Shown here: piece by piece, positions 43,654 through 55,981 of the stretch
Position numbering within the stretch: the first letter of the stretch is position 1
Layout of the letters: each line of letters begins with the position of its first letter
Position numbers and translations under genes: made by a program
DNA from: Spongilla lacustris
Lineage: Eukaryota > Porifera > Demospongiae > Spongillida > Spongillidae
DNA: 64,000 nt
NCBI GenBank assembly: GCA_949361645.1
Contig: OX442420.1
Location: 3,269,882-3,333,881, forward strand
Direction of reading: 5' to 3'
The notes under the pieces: model-generated
The model's database searches: none
What the model was told of the DNA's origin: nothing
What the model saw: only the letters and a program-made list of their open reading frames with translations

Positions 43654-45317
43654 TTAAGTTCACTTGCATTAATGGTTCCAATGATACTGTCTGCTTGCAG
43701 TGACGGAGCTGACCTCATTAGTTCCTGGGCCGTACGTTGACTCAACGTGCAGTGAAGGACAGGTAGTGTGCAGGAGGCCTAATGGTTCCATTGGAGAGGG
43801 GCAGGTGTACGCACAGTACATGTAGTACATGGCTTGTGGTGCGAGGGTTGACATCTCCACTGGCCTCATACCTATTGACCCCAGCTTGTGTGGGCACCCC
43901 TGCTGGCAATGCAGGGTCTGGTAGCCCCATCTGTAAGAGAGCTGGTGGCTCCACTACTTGCAGCGTGGAGGCATTAAATGTAAATTCACTTGCATTGTGC
44001 GGCTGTTGAGTTCCCTTGCAGTGATCATAGGGGATGTTGGTTGTGATGTGTGACCATTGGCCCTTGAACTTGCAGTGAATGGTCACTGGTATGGTGCACT
44101 TGTAGTGAGAAGGCTGAGAAGGTTTCTGAAACTTGCAGTGAAGGATAGGTAGTGGGAGGGCTGCTAAGTGAGTGTGAATGGTTCCATAGATAGTGGGGGC
44201 ATGTGTGGCTCCAGTTCATGGCTCCCTGAAATTGTGGGGGGTGCCATTTCCACTTGCAGTGTGACTCCATGCACCAGCATGCATTATTGTGGTGTCCCCC
44301 AATGACCCCAGGAAGTTTAGTAGCTGGTGGCTTCCCTGCTGGCAGTCTGATAACTCCATCTGGAATATGGCTCCACTGGTGCTAACTGGAATGCAGTGTG
44401 GGCTTTTAAGTTCACTTGCATTACTATTGGTCTGAAAGCCCCATCTGTAAGAGAGCTGGTGGCTCCTCTACTTGCTGTGTGGATGTATTAGTTTGTGAGG
44501 CTGTTGTGAGGGTTTTGCTGTGTGGGGATGGCTCCGTTGGCCCCTTGAACTTGCAGCGAACAATCATTAGTGGGGGTGGGGAGGGGGACTGGACCAATGG
44601 GGTTCTGCTTACATGTAGATGTAAGGCCATTTGCAGTGAGGGCTTGGTAGTGTTGGGAGGGGGCATGTGCGGTTTCTCTTGGTACATGTACATGTAGTTC
44701 ATGGTTGCCCTGAAATTGTGAGGGCTGCCAACTCCATTTGCAGTGAGAGGGTTAGCAGTGTCTCCACTGGTATTGTGTAGCCTGACCCCATTGGTTAGTT
44801 GGTGGCTCCTAGCCTGTGTAGGGTCTGATATGGGCGGGTGGTTCCATAGGTAGTGCGGGTTGGTGGCTTTGCATGGCATCGGTTGGTTATGCGGGGCTGC
44901 TGTCTGGACTTGCAATGTAGGCCTATAGTAGTGAGGGCCCATATGTTGGGGGGCGGGGCCGGTGGCTCTTTTAGTGATTTAGCGGCTGCTTACTCCCTAT
45001 GACCGCCGTCTCTACCGTTCTCGATCTCCCCATCCTCGTCGAATGTATCTTGAATATCGATCATCGTATCCGTACCGCTCGAACTCGTCCGCCGATTGAA
45101 ACTCTTACGAGCTTGTCTTCAGTGGACGTCGCCATGCATATCGTTTATCTACACAGAAGATAAAGAATATCAACTGTGACAGGGACGATAGATTAAATAC
45201 TTACCCAGCTAGCTAGCGCAGTGTTAGGTGTGGCTATAAGTTATCCAAGTCTCAGCCCACAGGAAGTAGTTGCATATTCATGTGATTTGGTATGGAGGCG
45301 GTTCACGCAGGTACAAC

Positions 45318-45695
45318 GGCGCGATTCGAGTGGGAAACTTGTACCAACTTTGCGCCGCTGTATCTCCGTAACGGATGACATAAAAATTAACGAACAGAAC
45401 AAATCGATAGGTATAGGACCTCTCTACCTACAAACCGAATTTGAAGCAAATTGATTACTCCTACCGAAAGTTATGGCGGGTTTGAACCCAGTGGGGTATC
45501 GAACATTGCAATACTGACACGGAGCAAGTGCAAGACTCCAAAATGTATTTTACCATAGAGAAATGGTGCAGTATGAAGTGTTGAAAATAGGAAGTTGATA
45601 GCGTTTGTTCGGAAGTTATAGCAATTCAAATGTAATGCATTTTTATTATACTTTTTTATAATACACGCTAGGTTCCTTTTCTCGTAAACTTTCCC
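45318..45695 (-). mobile_element. Single-arm copy of the foldback family
   Basis: One arm only, from GCGCGATTCGAGTGGGAAAC to AAACTTTCCC, nearly identical to the right arm of element C (AAATTAACGAACAGAACAAA, ACCATAGAGAAATGGTGCAG). The opposite arm is absent. Confidence 0.8.
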
Positions 45696-46712
45696 ATGTA
45701 TATGCAAATTGTATCTGGTACTGTTTCAAATCAGGCTTTGCGCTTTTATAAGCATGGGTGGGATTGTTGCTGCATCTCTTAGGAAGATTGGACAGGACGG
45801 ATGGTATTACTATAAGTACAACAGTTTGTGTTGTGTATGCAATGTTTTCATGAATTTAAGCATTTACCCTGCAGGATATAATTTGTTTCCCGATACGTGT
45901 AGGATTTGTAGCAATCCATCCATCCATGTGTGTTGTGCTTGAATTGAAGCATTTACAGGGATGTTAAATTTGTTTAGCTAGCTGTAGGATTTGTAAGCAT
46001 TGTGTAAGGATGTAGAAAACAATTTACAGCCATATTGAATAGTGAACTTACTTTTAGCATCACTACTTTCATATTACCGTAGTTCCAGTAACTACTCGTT
46101 TTTTTTAACCTCATTTTGGTCCCAGAATTTGCAGAATAATGGTTTATCTCTTTGACAGTCAACACGGATAACGAAGTTAATTGCCAGTAATGTTATTAAT
46201 TATGGCTACCCGTATGGCCGTTGCTTAGTAGTTGCTGTTCTTAAGGAATCTCGCGGTTAGCCTCCTTAAAAAGATACTATCTATGATAGAAGAGTGTTTT
46301 ATGATGTTTGTTATGATATATGGTGTACTAGCTTGAAAATAATCGGCAGCTAACAACACCGGATTTTGGTTTTCTATGTGTGTGCATATATATATATGCA
46401 CTTGGCAGTTAACGCAAATTAATTTTTAGTATATATATATGCACTTGGCGGTCAAAGAGTTAAAGCAAATCGTTTCCATAGGCCATTTTGAACTTAGGGA
46501 TCCTAAACTTTTTTCTCCAATGGAACCCATTTTTGGTAAAAATCTGAATTGCAGTGAATTCTGTGGCCTTTCCTACACTTTGAAGTGGTAATGCGGGTGA
46601 ATGACACAAAATCAATTTGACGTAGTTCGGTGTAACTAGACTCTTGCATGGATGTGAGGGAGCTATGCTGAACTACATGTGACTAGCATGCAACTGGCTC
46701 GCAACACGCACG
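45696..46712. other. Intergenic, no gene recognised
   Basis: A short duplicated piece TATATATGCACTTGGC is present near 46392 and 46433. No coding domain is recognised. Confidence 0.45.
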
Positions 46713-46774
46713 TTGTCGTCAACAGGTGGTGGGGAGATAAGGATCACATCTGGATGCTCTTCAATTGTTCTATC

Positions 46775-47025
46775 CATCCTTCACTACTATAGGCTGCTCT
46801 GTATCCACTACTATAGGCTGCTCCATATCCTCCACTACTATAGGCTGCTCCGTATCCTCCACTACTATAGGCTGCTCCATATCCACTACTATAGGCTGCT
46901 CCATATCCTCCACAACTATAGGCTGTTCCGTATCCACTACTATAGGCTGCTCCGTATCCTCCACTACTATAGGCTGCTCCGTATCCTCCACTACTATAGA
47001 CTGCTCATATCCTCCACTACTATAG
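46775..47025. repeat. 24/27-bp minisatellite
   Basis: About ten units of CACTACTATAGGCTGCTCC followed by GTATC or GTATCCTC. Both unit lengths are multiples of three, so frames stay open on both strands (for example EDTEQPIVV on minus). No start, splice site or conserved domain supports a gene. Confidence 0.8.
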
Positions 47026-48150
47026 CAGAGATAATATAATAATACTAGTGCTCACGCTCCGTATAACGCGACCGGTACATAGTAATGTAATTATGACATC
47101 ATGCAAACACATCTGTGCTTTCCGCACACCGTTTCTCTTTTGCTTAGCTTTTCTATTCCAGTCATCATTTCACTAAAGAAAATGGCTATTGTAATGAGTT
47201 GCTCATTGAGTTACGGTAATTTAGGTGGTATGCAATATTTTAGCATGCTTTAATTATGACAACTCCTATAATAGTTGTACAACGTAACATTAATGGTGTT
47301 ATTTTAGTGTCATAATGTGAATCAATTTGTGATCAACACCCCATATTACATGTAGATTCTCTGCCACATGCAAAAAGAGTACGGAAAGACCCGGCAGGTA
47401 TGTCTATCGCATATTACATATATGGTATATTCTGTAATGGATTACAAATGAAAAGTTGCTATGGAAATTGGGTAGGGTTGTTGCTGTATCCTTTAGTGGT
47501 AGTGTATGCAACTTGTACATAACATTGTAGTAAAATATATTAGCCATACCAAGAAGGTATATAATCGAATTACCAACCTTGGATAAGGAATGATTTGTAA
47601 GAACATGCAGGGTATGTGTGTATTCAATAATGACATAGCCACAGTCACTTGTGTGAGGGGCCATAGGCATGACAAGGGGAAAATATTGCCTATTGTAAGT
47701 ATATACATGTATGTTAATACTACCATACTAATGCTGTCACAGTTTTACAATCAAAATTCTTTTCAGTAGCACTGTAGGATATTGAATAAGCCATTCATAT
47801 CATCATGCTTGACTAACCAATAGGCGCCCAAAGACTGCTTCTGATGACTCATAACAGTGGAACAAGTTGTTTTGGCACTACTTACTGAAAACAGGCTAAT
47901 TTATAGTCATAAATAGAAGCTGTCTAATACCACGTTTACATGACACGGTATAGAACACAGCTCGGCACGAATAATGAGTACCATTTATACGCGTTTGAGG
48001 TTCGTGGTATCAATTAGCCCGTACTTTGAGCATAAAATTCAGTGAGTTGTTTACTGTAAACAAAGTGTGGTGGGAGCTGTATTAAGTTAATAGAGCTTCA
48101 CAAATATATCCATTGTACCATTTTTATTGAACTTTGTTATCTCTACTCTA
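47026..48150. other. Intergenic, no gene recognised
   Basis: AT-rich sequence. Frames at 47404-47726 on minus have no known domain. The 5' exon of the gene ending at 48840 may lie here but was not identified. Confidence 0.4.
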
Positions 48151-48840
48151 GCTGCCAGAGTTGAGCGGTGGAGAAAAATAAATGAAGCTGTTGCAAATAA
48201 AAGAAATGAGAAAAAGCAATCAACTGCTTACTCAAGTGTTACATGGTCTTCTGTCTGCGACATTTTTGAGCCATTACAACAGTTTGAACTCAAGAGTGAA
48301 GATTTTCCTGACAGTGTATTCCAGCAGCTTCAATCCCACCTTCTCGTTCTAAATCATTGCAATCCAAACTGGATGGGTGCAAAGGAATCACACCGTTTTG
48401 TTTATATCAATGCAGTAATGGCATATCTTTTTATGAATTTTGATGAAAAAGAATTCAAATTTCTTTATGAAGCTGATGTAAACGGAGACAGGGTCAATGT
48501 ACATGGTCATTTTGAACTTGTTATTGAGTGCAATAAAAAGAAACTATGCATTCTGGAGGCAAAGAAAGACGATTTCGAAAAAGGTAGTGCGCAAAGTCTT
48601 TGTGGTTGTGAAGCTCTTAGTGATACAGAAGATCTAAGCTGCATTTATAGTATTGTCACCGACTATAGTACTCAATGGATGTTTTACAAAAGTCTTGATG
48701 ACCGTATCTATTGTGCCAGAACGACAGTTGATACAGTTGGATACAGTTTTCTATATACTGAGAGCTGTCTGCACAAAATATTGAACCATCTGTATTGGTT
48801 TGTAAAGCAATTTTTTATGGAGCAGCAGGGACAGCAATGA
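48151..48840 (+). CDS. Crinkler-like PD-(D/E)XK nuclease family protein, last exon
   Basis: The exon follows a strong acceptor CTCTACTCTAG and ends at a stop at 48840. It reads AARVERWRKINEAVANKRNE at the start, ESHRFVYINAVMAYLF in the middle, then ELVIECNKKKLCILEAKKDD and FEKGSAQSLCGCEALSD, and YSIVTDYSTQWMFYKS. The LCILEAKK core with GSAQ after it and an upstream acidic residue fit the restriction-endonuclease-like fold of Crinkler (CRN) C-terminal domains, known from oomycetes, fungi and some animals. An upstream exon is needed for the N-terminus, or translation could begin at an ATG near 48127. Role unknown; CRN nucleases have been proposed to act on DNA or in conflict systems. Confidence 0.55.
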   Translation, partial: AARVERWRKINEAVANKRNEKKQSTAYSSVTWSSVCDIFEPLQQFELKSEDFPDSVFQQLQSHLLVLNHCNPNWMGAKESHRFVYINAVMAYLFMNFDEKEFKFLYEADVNGDRVNVHGHFELVIECNKKKLCILEAKKDDFEKGSAQSLCGCEALSDTEDLSCIYSIVTDYSTQWMFYKSLDDRIYCARTTVDTVGYSFLYTESCLHKILNHLYWFVKQFFMEQQGQQ

Positions 48841-49791
48841 TGTGGCTCATGCCCTTATTAACAGGTGCAAGTAATTACGTTTTGTGTATATGATTTGTAT
48901 ATGATTTGCTGATTTGATTACTGCTACCATAGATTGAAGAATACCTGGATATGAAACGCGGATATAATGATCCGCGTTTCGGCACGTGACTCATTTGGTG
49001 TAATAAATTTATATGGCGATACCACAGATATACAGGGTGTCCACGAAAGAATGCAACACTTTTGAACACGAATAAAACCAGCACCAGAAAAAAATTGAAC
49101 AGCCGAGACCCGAGTCCGCTTCACGGACGAGGTGCCTTCGGCGCCATACTGCGCGCTTTGCGCGCCACATCAAAACCGGCCGCCTCTTATGTATGGGCAA
49201 CCATCCCTCGCGCGTTGTATCTCATTTCAATGCATCTCATTTTTCGCGTCGAGGGACGACTTTTAGATTCGCGTGTGCTCGAGCACGGAGCGAGTTATGG
49301 CAGAGGTAAACACATTGATAAATCGGCAACTGGTTGAAGATTTTAGCCGTGCATAGGTTTCGTTGGTGGCATTTACTGTGCAACGACGCCAGCATGCAGG
49401 TTTTTTCACGAGGGACGACCTTGTCGAGTGAGTGTAATTGTGTTAGTTACGCGTGGCACTTGGTGTATAGGGTTCTAACCTTGTACCCGTGTATTGACCG
49501 TTATCCCAACAAGTAACTGTTATTGCACACGTTGTACCCGCGTTGTACTAATATTCGGTTAAAGCTTGCCGAGTGAGTATAATTGTGTGGTGTATAGGGT
49601 TCTAATCTTGTAAACGGCTTTTGTGGATGAAGTCGATGAGGCTAACTGTGAGTACATTGTTATCTTATCAGACATAAAAGCCTAGCATCTTTCCCACATC
49701 CTAAAAATAAAAGCACACCATCCAAATGTTTCAAATAATAGCACACCATCCATCTCACATCCAACCTCTTGGCATCCCAGTGGTGGATCCA

Positions 49792-49827
<36 letters not shown>

Positions 49828-50514
49828 GCAACCCCCCCTTTCGGTCCCGTAATGAAATTATTAACATTCACTAATAGGAAATTCAGAACAAAAGAGAAAG
49901 ATTCCTAAAGGCGCTTCCACACTAGCTAGCTAGCAAGGCAAAAAGGCTAACCGAATCGATTCGCATTGCATTGCACATTAATGTTATTAACAATCACTTG
50001 TATAGTTATTAAACATAGATCATTCTTACATAAGAGCGTGGTGCTTACTTGCGTAAGCAGGGAACGCCTGAGGTTTTGTCTTTACAGCTGTATTCTTTAT
50101 ATAAAATAACAAGCAACATAAAAAGTAACGGCGATTGTAAAAGATGGCTTCTGAAGTTCAGCGTGCGCTTTCCTCGTATAACGGACCCGAGATTTTGTCT
50201 TGTTTTGAACACAAGCTTTCTGTGGCATTTTCGGTCAGTGTAGAAGGTTTTACAATCTACTCTACGTGATTTAAAATGATGGCTGTAGCGATTGCTTGTT
50301 CTGTGATAGTGGGATCGATTTTCTTTCGCTCGTCCCTATGCAGTATGAATCATAATCAGTGCAACCATGCAAGAGGCGATATGATGTATACTCCAATACG
50401 GCAATAAACTACAACATCACACTGCACTCTAAAGAACAAAACTGACAGGACATTTGTAAAAACTCTTACTCAAGTATGCATGCAGTTTTGTTACTTTAAA
50501 AAGTAAGCATATGA
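48841..50514. other. Intergenic with a transposon-type end and a long G run
   Basis: A short palindrome ATGAAACGCGGATATAATG-like (48950-48985) and GC-rich DNA at 49090-49290 are present, plus CAGTGGTGGATCCAGG at about 49779 leading into about 33 G (49793-49825). No gene is recognised. Confidence 0.4.
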
Positions 50515-51408
50515 TTAAACATGATCTACATGTATGGAGAGATCTTGTTTGCTAAAGCTGCCATTACAGGAGAATCTGTTAAAATCAATGATCTCCATGT
50601 TCTGTTGCTTGCAGCTTTTTTGTGTGGTGCTGCTTTTGAAAAAGGTAGCATGCACATTTTCAGGGGATATGTGCCGAGAAGCATAGCTGGTAGAGCAGAG
50701 ACCAAGAGGCACAGGTAAGCCAGGAGGAGCAACAATGCATGGAAGTTCATTAACTAGGTCAGGTCTTTCAGAAATTATCCTTTGTGGTGTAGGTACACAC
50801 CCACTGCTTATGCCAATGGTCACTTCTGGATTAGTATCAGATTGATTTGTTGGAGAGACAGAAAGTGCCATTGGACAGTCTGTGGTTAAAGCTGCAGCAA
50901 AGTCAGCCTCCTGGAATATGTCTCTGTCAAAAGGTGATATTCCAGCCACTTTGAATCCAGCCATAATGTTGCTTGCTGCACGAGGAAACGCAAGTGACAA
51001 AATTCCTGGAATGTCATAAATTGCTTTCTCTAACCATGTCTTGTGCATTGGCACGTTATTAGCTAATGCTAGCTGGTAAGCAAGCGTCCGTACTTCTTTC
51101 GGTGAAAGGCCTTGGTATATTTCAGAAGTACGCAAAATGTACCGGACAAGCTCTTCCTCCAGTAAAGGCGTAAAAATCTGCCGATTTTTTCGATACCCAA
51201 TTTCTATTGAACGCTCACCATGATGCCCTGTTATTTGTACATCAGTTAATTTATTGCAGTATCAAAGCAAAGTTTGATAGTTAATTTCGAAGTCTTTAGC
51301 TATACCTCGGACAGATTTGTTGTCAAATCTCACCTGGCGAACAGCACGCAGCATCACATCTGACTTTACAGAGCTTCTTTGTGTCTTTCTCAGGATGTTT
51401 CGCGGCAT
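50515..51408 (-). pseudogene. Pogo/Tigger-type protein: DNA-binding N-terminus joined to C-tail, DDE domain lost
   Basis: The N-terminus starts [20 protein letters not shown] and continues [20 protein letters not shown] (psq-like helix-turn-helix). A TGA at 51262-51264 interrupts it, and the same frame continues FTPLLEEELVRYILRTSEIY and GLSPKEVRTLAYQLALANNV. It then passes directly from MHKTWLEK to AIYDIPGILSLAF and NIMAGFKVAGISPFDRDIF, which belongs to the region after the DDE catalytic core in this family. About 250 residues are therefore missing without a frame change. The normal protein is a cut-and-paste transposase; this copy could at most bind DNA. Confidence 0.75.
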
Positions 51409-51833
51409 TTTAGACAAGTGAAATTATTACTATTCTTCATTAAAAGACATCCGGCACTTGGTTGATTGTGACAACTAACCTCATGCCCTGTTGTGACAAC
51501 CATTCCCGTCATGACAAGGTACATAAAATAATATTTTTTGCTCGAATGGAATAGGCATTTGGGTTTTTAATGCATGTACAAGCAAGTCCATAGTATGTTC
51601 GTTTTACAGATTATTAAAACTACGTTTTGCCATTCATTGATTGCAATATAATAGTTTCTATAGAAAAACACATCATTGCGCGCGGTACGGTAAAAAACAC
51701 AAAATCTATAAAATATACTCTGTTGCATATGGGATTGCTTTAGATTTTTGTATTTAAGCACAGTATATTAGTACCTACATTTCATGAATACATTATATAT
51801 TTTTATGACCCTTTTTTGCAAAGATATAAAATT

Positions 51834-51880
51834 TGTGACAACCAACCCGTGTGACAACCAGCCCCGGTCTCCCCTACACA
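51834..51880. repeat. Possible terminal repeat of the pogo-type element
   Basis: TTGTGACAACCAACCCG and GTGACAACCAGCCCCGG lie side by side, and related TGTGACAAC words occur near 51466 and 51493 just upstream of the gene. The matching far end was not found, so this is tentative. Confidence 0.35.
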
Positions 51881-51909
51881 TAGCAATTCCAATTGCAGCA
51901 GCGGCGTAG

Positions 51910-52172
51910 CATTACGAGGGCGGACGCAGGGGGGGGGGGGGTCCGGGGGGTCCGGACCCCCCCCCCCCCCCCCCCCCCCTCGAACCTGTATATGAATACA
52001 ATTAATGTATATTAGCGTACTACACGTGTCAATACACGTAGCGTACATACGTAGGATGTGTGGAAAAATAGGAATGCACACCTCAAAAATTTTCGCGCGC
52101 GGAGCGCGCGCCCCTCCCCCTCATCAATCATTCATGTCGGACCCCCCCCCTCACCTAAATCCTGCATCCGCC
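51910..52172. mobile_element. Transposon-type ends with G/C runs
   Basis: GGGCGGACGCAGG at about 51919 and CCTGCATCCGCCCCTG at 52157-52172 are inverted to each other. Between them are G and C runs including about 24 C (51957-51980), GTCCGGGGGGTCCGGAC, and AAAATTTTCGCGCGCGG near 52085. The layout fits a small non-autonomous DNA element. Confidence 0.5.
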
Positions 52173-53239
52173 CCTGCATTAGCATTTGCGTGTGAGGCAA
52201 CACTGGCGTGTGCATAGGCCTACATGTAGCGCGGCACACGCAATTCATTTTAACGAAGTAGTCCGTTGAAAACTGATTAAAATATTATTTGTAAAATCCA
52301 TCAGAACATTGTATGTGATGTTGTGTAGACTCTGACACTCACACAACCTGTGATGGACATTTGTCCCCATGAGTGGGCGTGATCAAGTGGGTGTGCTTCT
52401 CATCATGGTAGTCACCATTCTATTTATACTCATTAAAGGCATATGTATGCACATCTCTGTTGAGTTTGTGTGGGAATTTGATGTTATCTGATCACCGGAT
52501 AGGCAGGTACAGCAGAATAACTCGTGTTAGATATACAGGCCTCTAATGCTGGAACTGAATGGAATAAACTTGGTTCAATGCCTTCACTTTGACCATATTA
52601 GGATGCTTACATATGTTCATGTCTATAAACATTCAATGGACAGGTGCTAAGGCCATTATGCTTGCATGTGGCATAAGCATATTTATAAGACATGTACAGT
52701 AAAATTTGGGTACTGTGGTCACCTTGATATGTTCACATGGTTTAACGTTGACGCACGCTGTGCATGGGGTCAATGGGTGTGCTGCGGCTCACCGGGCATA
52801 TACATTTCTACTTTTGGGGGTAGTGTGACGGGCCAGCGAGACACGCCCCTGAGCTGGGGGTGTGTGTGCTTGGACCTGCGTGTAGCCCCGCCCGAGATTG
52901 CGTAGGCGTAAGCAGGTCCGATCCCCAGGGATCGATACTGACGAGGGAAGACCCACACACCCCCATGCGTAGGATGTAATATATATTTTAGAGGTGTGGG
53001 CGGACCAAGTCCATACTACATATACACGTCTGTCTAACAGTAGTACTCCAAGCTAGGCTATGGCTGATATACCGTCAGTTGCTACTTGGGGCCCCGGCGA
53101 AAGGGCGACTACTCCATGCGCGAGATTAAAGCTGAAGCTGAGGCCAGTTGTTGCCGAGGTGTCCTGACGTAGCTGAGAAATGCCGCACTGCTCCAGCGGC
53201 CAAGTAGCTGTATGGTTGAGTCCTAGATGCCGGTGTCAT
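52173..53239. other. Intergenic, no gene recognised
   Basis: No domain or splice pattern is seen. Frames at 52666-52958 on both strands are unsupported. Confidence 0.4.
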
Positions 53240-53244
53240 AGGTT

Positions 53245-53400
53245 ATACGGTCCGGCCCAATTTTCGGTCCGGCGGACCGTATATTCCCTAAGGGAATACG
53301 GTCCCCCCCGGACCCAACTCCCTAGGGAATTCAGTCCGTGTAAAATATTGTACATCCAGGGAATACAGTCCGGGGGAGGAGGCGGACTCAATTCCCTGAC
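53245..53400. repeat. Cluster of short palindromes with GGTCCGGCGGACC
   Basis: GGTCCGGCGGACC, TATTCCCTAAGGGAATA and further GAATACGGTCC / GAATTCAGTCC words alternate over about 150 bp, so several nested hairpins can form. Confidence 0.6.
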
Positions 53401-53414
53401 AGAAAGGAGATTTG

Positions 53415-53830
53415 ATTTTGACAACTACTGGTAATCATAGTGTGTATAATTGAAAAGAGAGGTCGATCCTCACCGAAATCGCAACCGTTAGCATTTGACA
53501 ACCACTGGTAATTATAATTAAAAAGAGAAAACGATTCTCACCGAAATCGCAACCGTTAAGGCAGACAAATTTATAATGAAAACCATGCATTTTAACACAG
53601 AACAGAAGTTCTATAATTGATAATTTGGAAGTTATATAATGAAAGCAAATTAAAACCAAGACAGAAGTTCTTTCACGGCATCAGATGTTTAATGTATATA
53701 TTATAGTGAATGGCTAATTTATAATTTAAACACAAGACACAATTTATACGGTATAATGAAATTAATTTAAACACAAGAAGACACTTGAAACAAGACAGAA
53801 GCTCTTTCACGACATCAGATGTTTAATTGG
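53415..53830. repeat. Two local duplications
   Basis: TCACCGAAATCGCAACCGTT with its surroundings is repeated about 75 bp apart (near 53470 and 53545). CAGAAGTTCTTTCACGGCAT with CAGATGTTTAAT is repeated near 53660 and 53800. Confidence 0.7.
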
Positions 53831-54033
53831 AGGCGGCTGTGCTCCTTTCTTCTGTTCTTGGCATGAAGAGTGTTCTAAAGAATGATTTTGACTCGTATAC
53901 TGACAGATTGTTCTTAAAAATTCCTTCAGGATAATAAAAAGTTCATATGGAATAATTTGGTTGTATATGCTCTTTGTAGGAAAACAAAGCTCTTTTTCAG
54001 AGCGTATTTGAACAATATACTTCAATGTAATCT

Positions 54034-54324
54034 TCATGTCACTAAATCGAAATTGACAAGAATGTTAGTATCCACACAATATTGGCTTACTTGTTGACAT
54101 ACATGTAGGGTGGAATTTTCCCTGCATGCCTTCCACAATTTTTTTTTTTTTTGGGTATGATTTTCATAGAAGCACCTCTCTGGCAGGGGTTCCACTGGCT
54201 TCACTTCTGGAATTGGTTGTCTAAAACTGAGTACTAAATCTTTATATGTGTAGCTTTGGAGAACCCAAAAACAATGATATAAAAGTAGTGATATGAAATG
54301 AAAAGTGATAACAACTACTGGCAT
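54034..54324 (-). other. Open frame of doubtful status
   Basis: It contains a stretch QPIPEVKPVEPLPERCFYEN after an acceptor-like CAGTTTTAG. It could be an exon of the same unknown gene as 54456-54734, but the phases could not be tied together. Confidence 0.2.
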
Positions 54325-54455
54325 GTTCTATACATTGTTTTGCTTACTGACGACGTATGTCCAGATGAATGTGCTACCAGTATAGTATAGTGCCTCGATT
54401 TGTCTTCGGTCCGGTCTCTTCCCTGATGGCCTCCACTTTTGGACGCGTGATACTA

Positions 54456-54734
54456 CTAAAACGCATTTGTTTTATCTTCTGTTAAAACCACCGCTATTGC
54501 ATCTTCGTTCTTCCCAGCCTCATACAGCAGAACATCGTCATGGCTTAGCGAGAAGTCTCTCGAACGCTTTCGTATCAGCCACTTCTCTGACTCTGTGTAG
54601 CGGCGCATAATGCATATTGCAGGGTACGTCCTGTCCTTTCGATACGACTGTACCCACTTAAGCGTTCCTTCATGCGCATCTTTTCTATTCCTGCATGGAG
54701 TACAATATAATTTCTTATTATACTGACACATGCA
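54456..54734 (-). CDS. Hypothetical terminal exon
   Basis: A clear acceptor TTTCTTTTCCAG precedes an exon reading CMCQYNKKLYCTPCRNRKDA, TLKWVQSYRKDRTYPAIC and DVLLYEAGKNEDAIAVVL to a stop. The Cys pattern at the start may bind zinc. The family is not recognised and upstream exons were not found. Confidence 0.35.
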   Translation of the reverse strand, partial: CMCQYNKKLYCTPCRNRKDAHEGTLKWVQSYRKDRTYPAICIMRRYTESEKWLIRKRSRDFSLSHDDVLLYEAGKNEDAIAVVLTEDKTNAF

Positions 54735-55981
54735 CTGGAAAAGAAAACAATTCATGCAGTGCTACATTTTAAGTAGCTATAGAACAATGAGTGCTAGCTC
54801 AGTCTCAGACGTTCATAACATAACCTACCATTCCACGGCCTTCTTGTTCTCAGTCTTACGTGACGCGCATGCACGTGGTTTTAAATTGCACCAATTTAGT
54901 AAATAAGGGATTTCGGATATTATCGCAATTCACAAATATTATACAGACCTACATTTAGCAAGTTAAATATATAAGGTCTGTAGACATGTAATGTTTGACA
55001 AATGCTATGCTTAATACAATTCATACACTGATAACCATCTTGTGTCTCTCATCTTTTATGCAGTTTGTCTATGAGCGCAACATATTTTTATATGTGTATC
55101 AGTACATGAGTGCAAGCCAGCAATTACGATGGTTCATGTCGCAAACTTTCATAGCACATATACATTGTTGGCATAAGTGGGATTTCATTCTTCATTTTGT
55201 AGCCGTACACTGGATTATATAATTAGCCAACATCGCTTGCACGTCCTAATACCAGTTCAGCTACTCTCCCCCATCACTGTAGTGTCTGCTAGTATCTGTC
55301 AGGTAGGATATTGATGCAAATGAACTGACAGTCATATGGATCACTGAAATCCAATCTTTCCTTCTACTGTCCCCTGTATAGGCCTATTATATTGTTGGTG
55401 CAAGGTGCTAATTAAGGCTTGTTATTCGTGTACTTTATACTATAAGTGGTATAGAAGCCTTACTATGGTATGGGCATAAGAGTTATTGAGCAATTCTATA
55501 CATAGTCCATGGAAAGAGAAGCGAGTAAGTTGATATTGCTATACTGGCGCGGCGTGAGGATTGATATCGACGATTCGTAGCAGTATATCACAGGTTTAGG
55601 TAAGAATATATTGCTATTTGCAGTGAATTCTAGTTCTTTACCACCGGTAGAGATCGGTCCATTCCTATAATAGCGCTCCTTCCTAACTTCACAATCAATG
55701 CAATGAACAGACAACGGTGAATACGAGTGTGTTGGTCCCTTAGATTTGGCGATAACTCCCCATTGCTGTGTTTTCTAGCAGTCTAAGTTGGGCTGTACTA
55801 TGGGTACTAGTAATAGGGGGAGGTTGGAAAACTGTTCTTTCAGTGTGTTTCAAAGGTGCATTCTTATTGATGCACAACTCTCGGAGGTAGACTGTGACAA
55901 CGTGTTTCTATTAGAGAGAATCAGTGTGTTAATTTAATCAATGTTTCATGTGTGTTTACACTTACTCTCAGATGATGTATA
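54735..55981. other. Intergenic, no gene recognised
   Basis: AT-rich sequence. Frames at 54995-55222 and 55496-55714 have no known domain. Confidence 0.4.

Larger units (their letters stand above)
41230..45000. repeat. Diverged tandem array of ~0.75-kb units
   Basis: The landmark GCAGTCTGATGACTCCAT with TGCTAACTGGACTTG recurs near 41510, 42290 and 44330. Once the 1.3-kb insertion is removed the spacing is about 740-780 bp. A second landmark (TACCTATTGACCCCAGCTT) is near 41845 and 43870. Many ACTTGCAGTGA words occur in between. Several frames are open but none shows a known domain. Confidence 0.6.

Noticed and set aside
44424..44942. A 172-codon minus frame in the 0.75-kb array.
   Set aside because: The composition follows the repeat, frames are not kept between units, and no domain is seen.
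46713..47039. Repetitive proteins in three frames over the 24/27-bp minisatellite.
   Set aside because: Open on both strands for arithmetic reasons, with no splice signals or domain.
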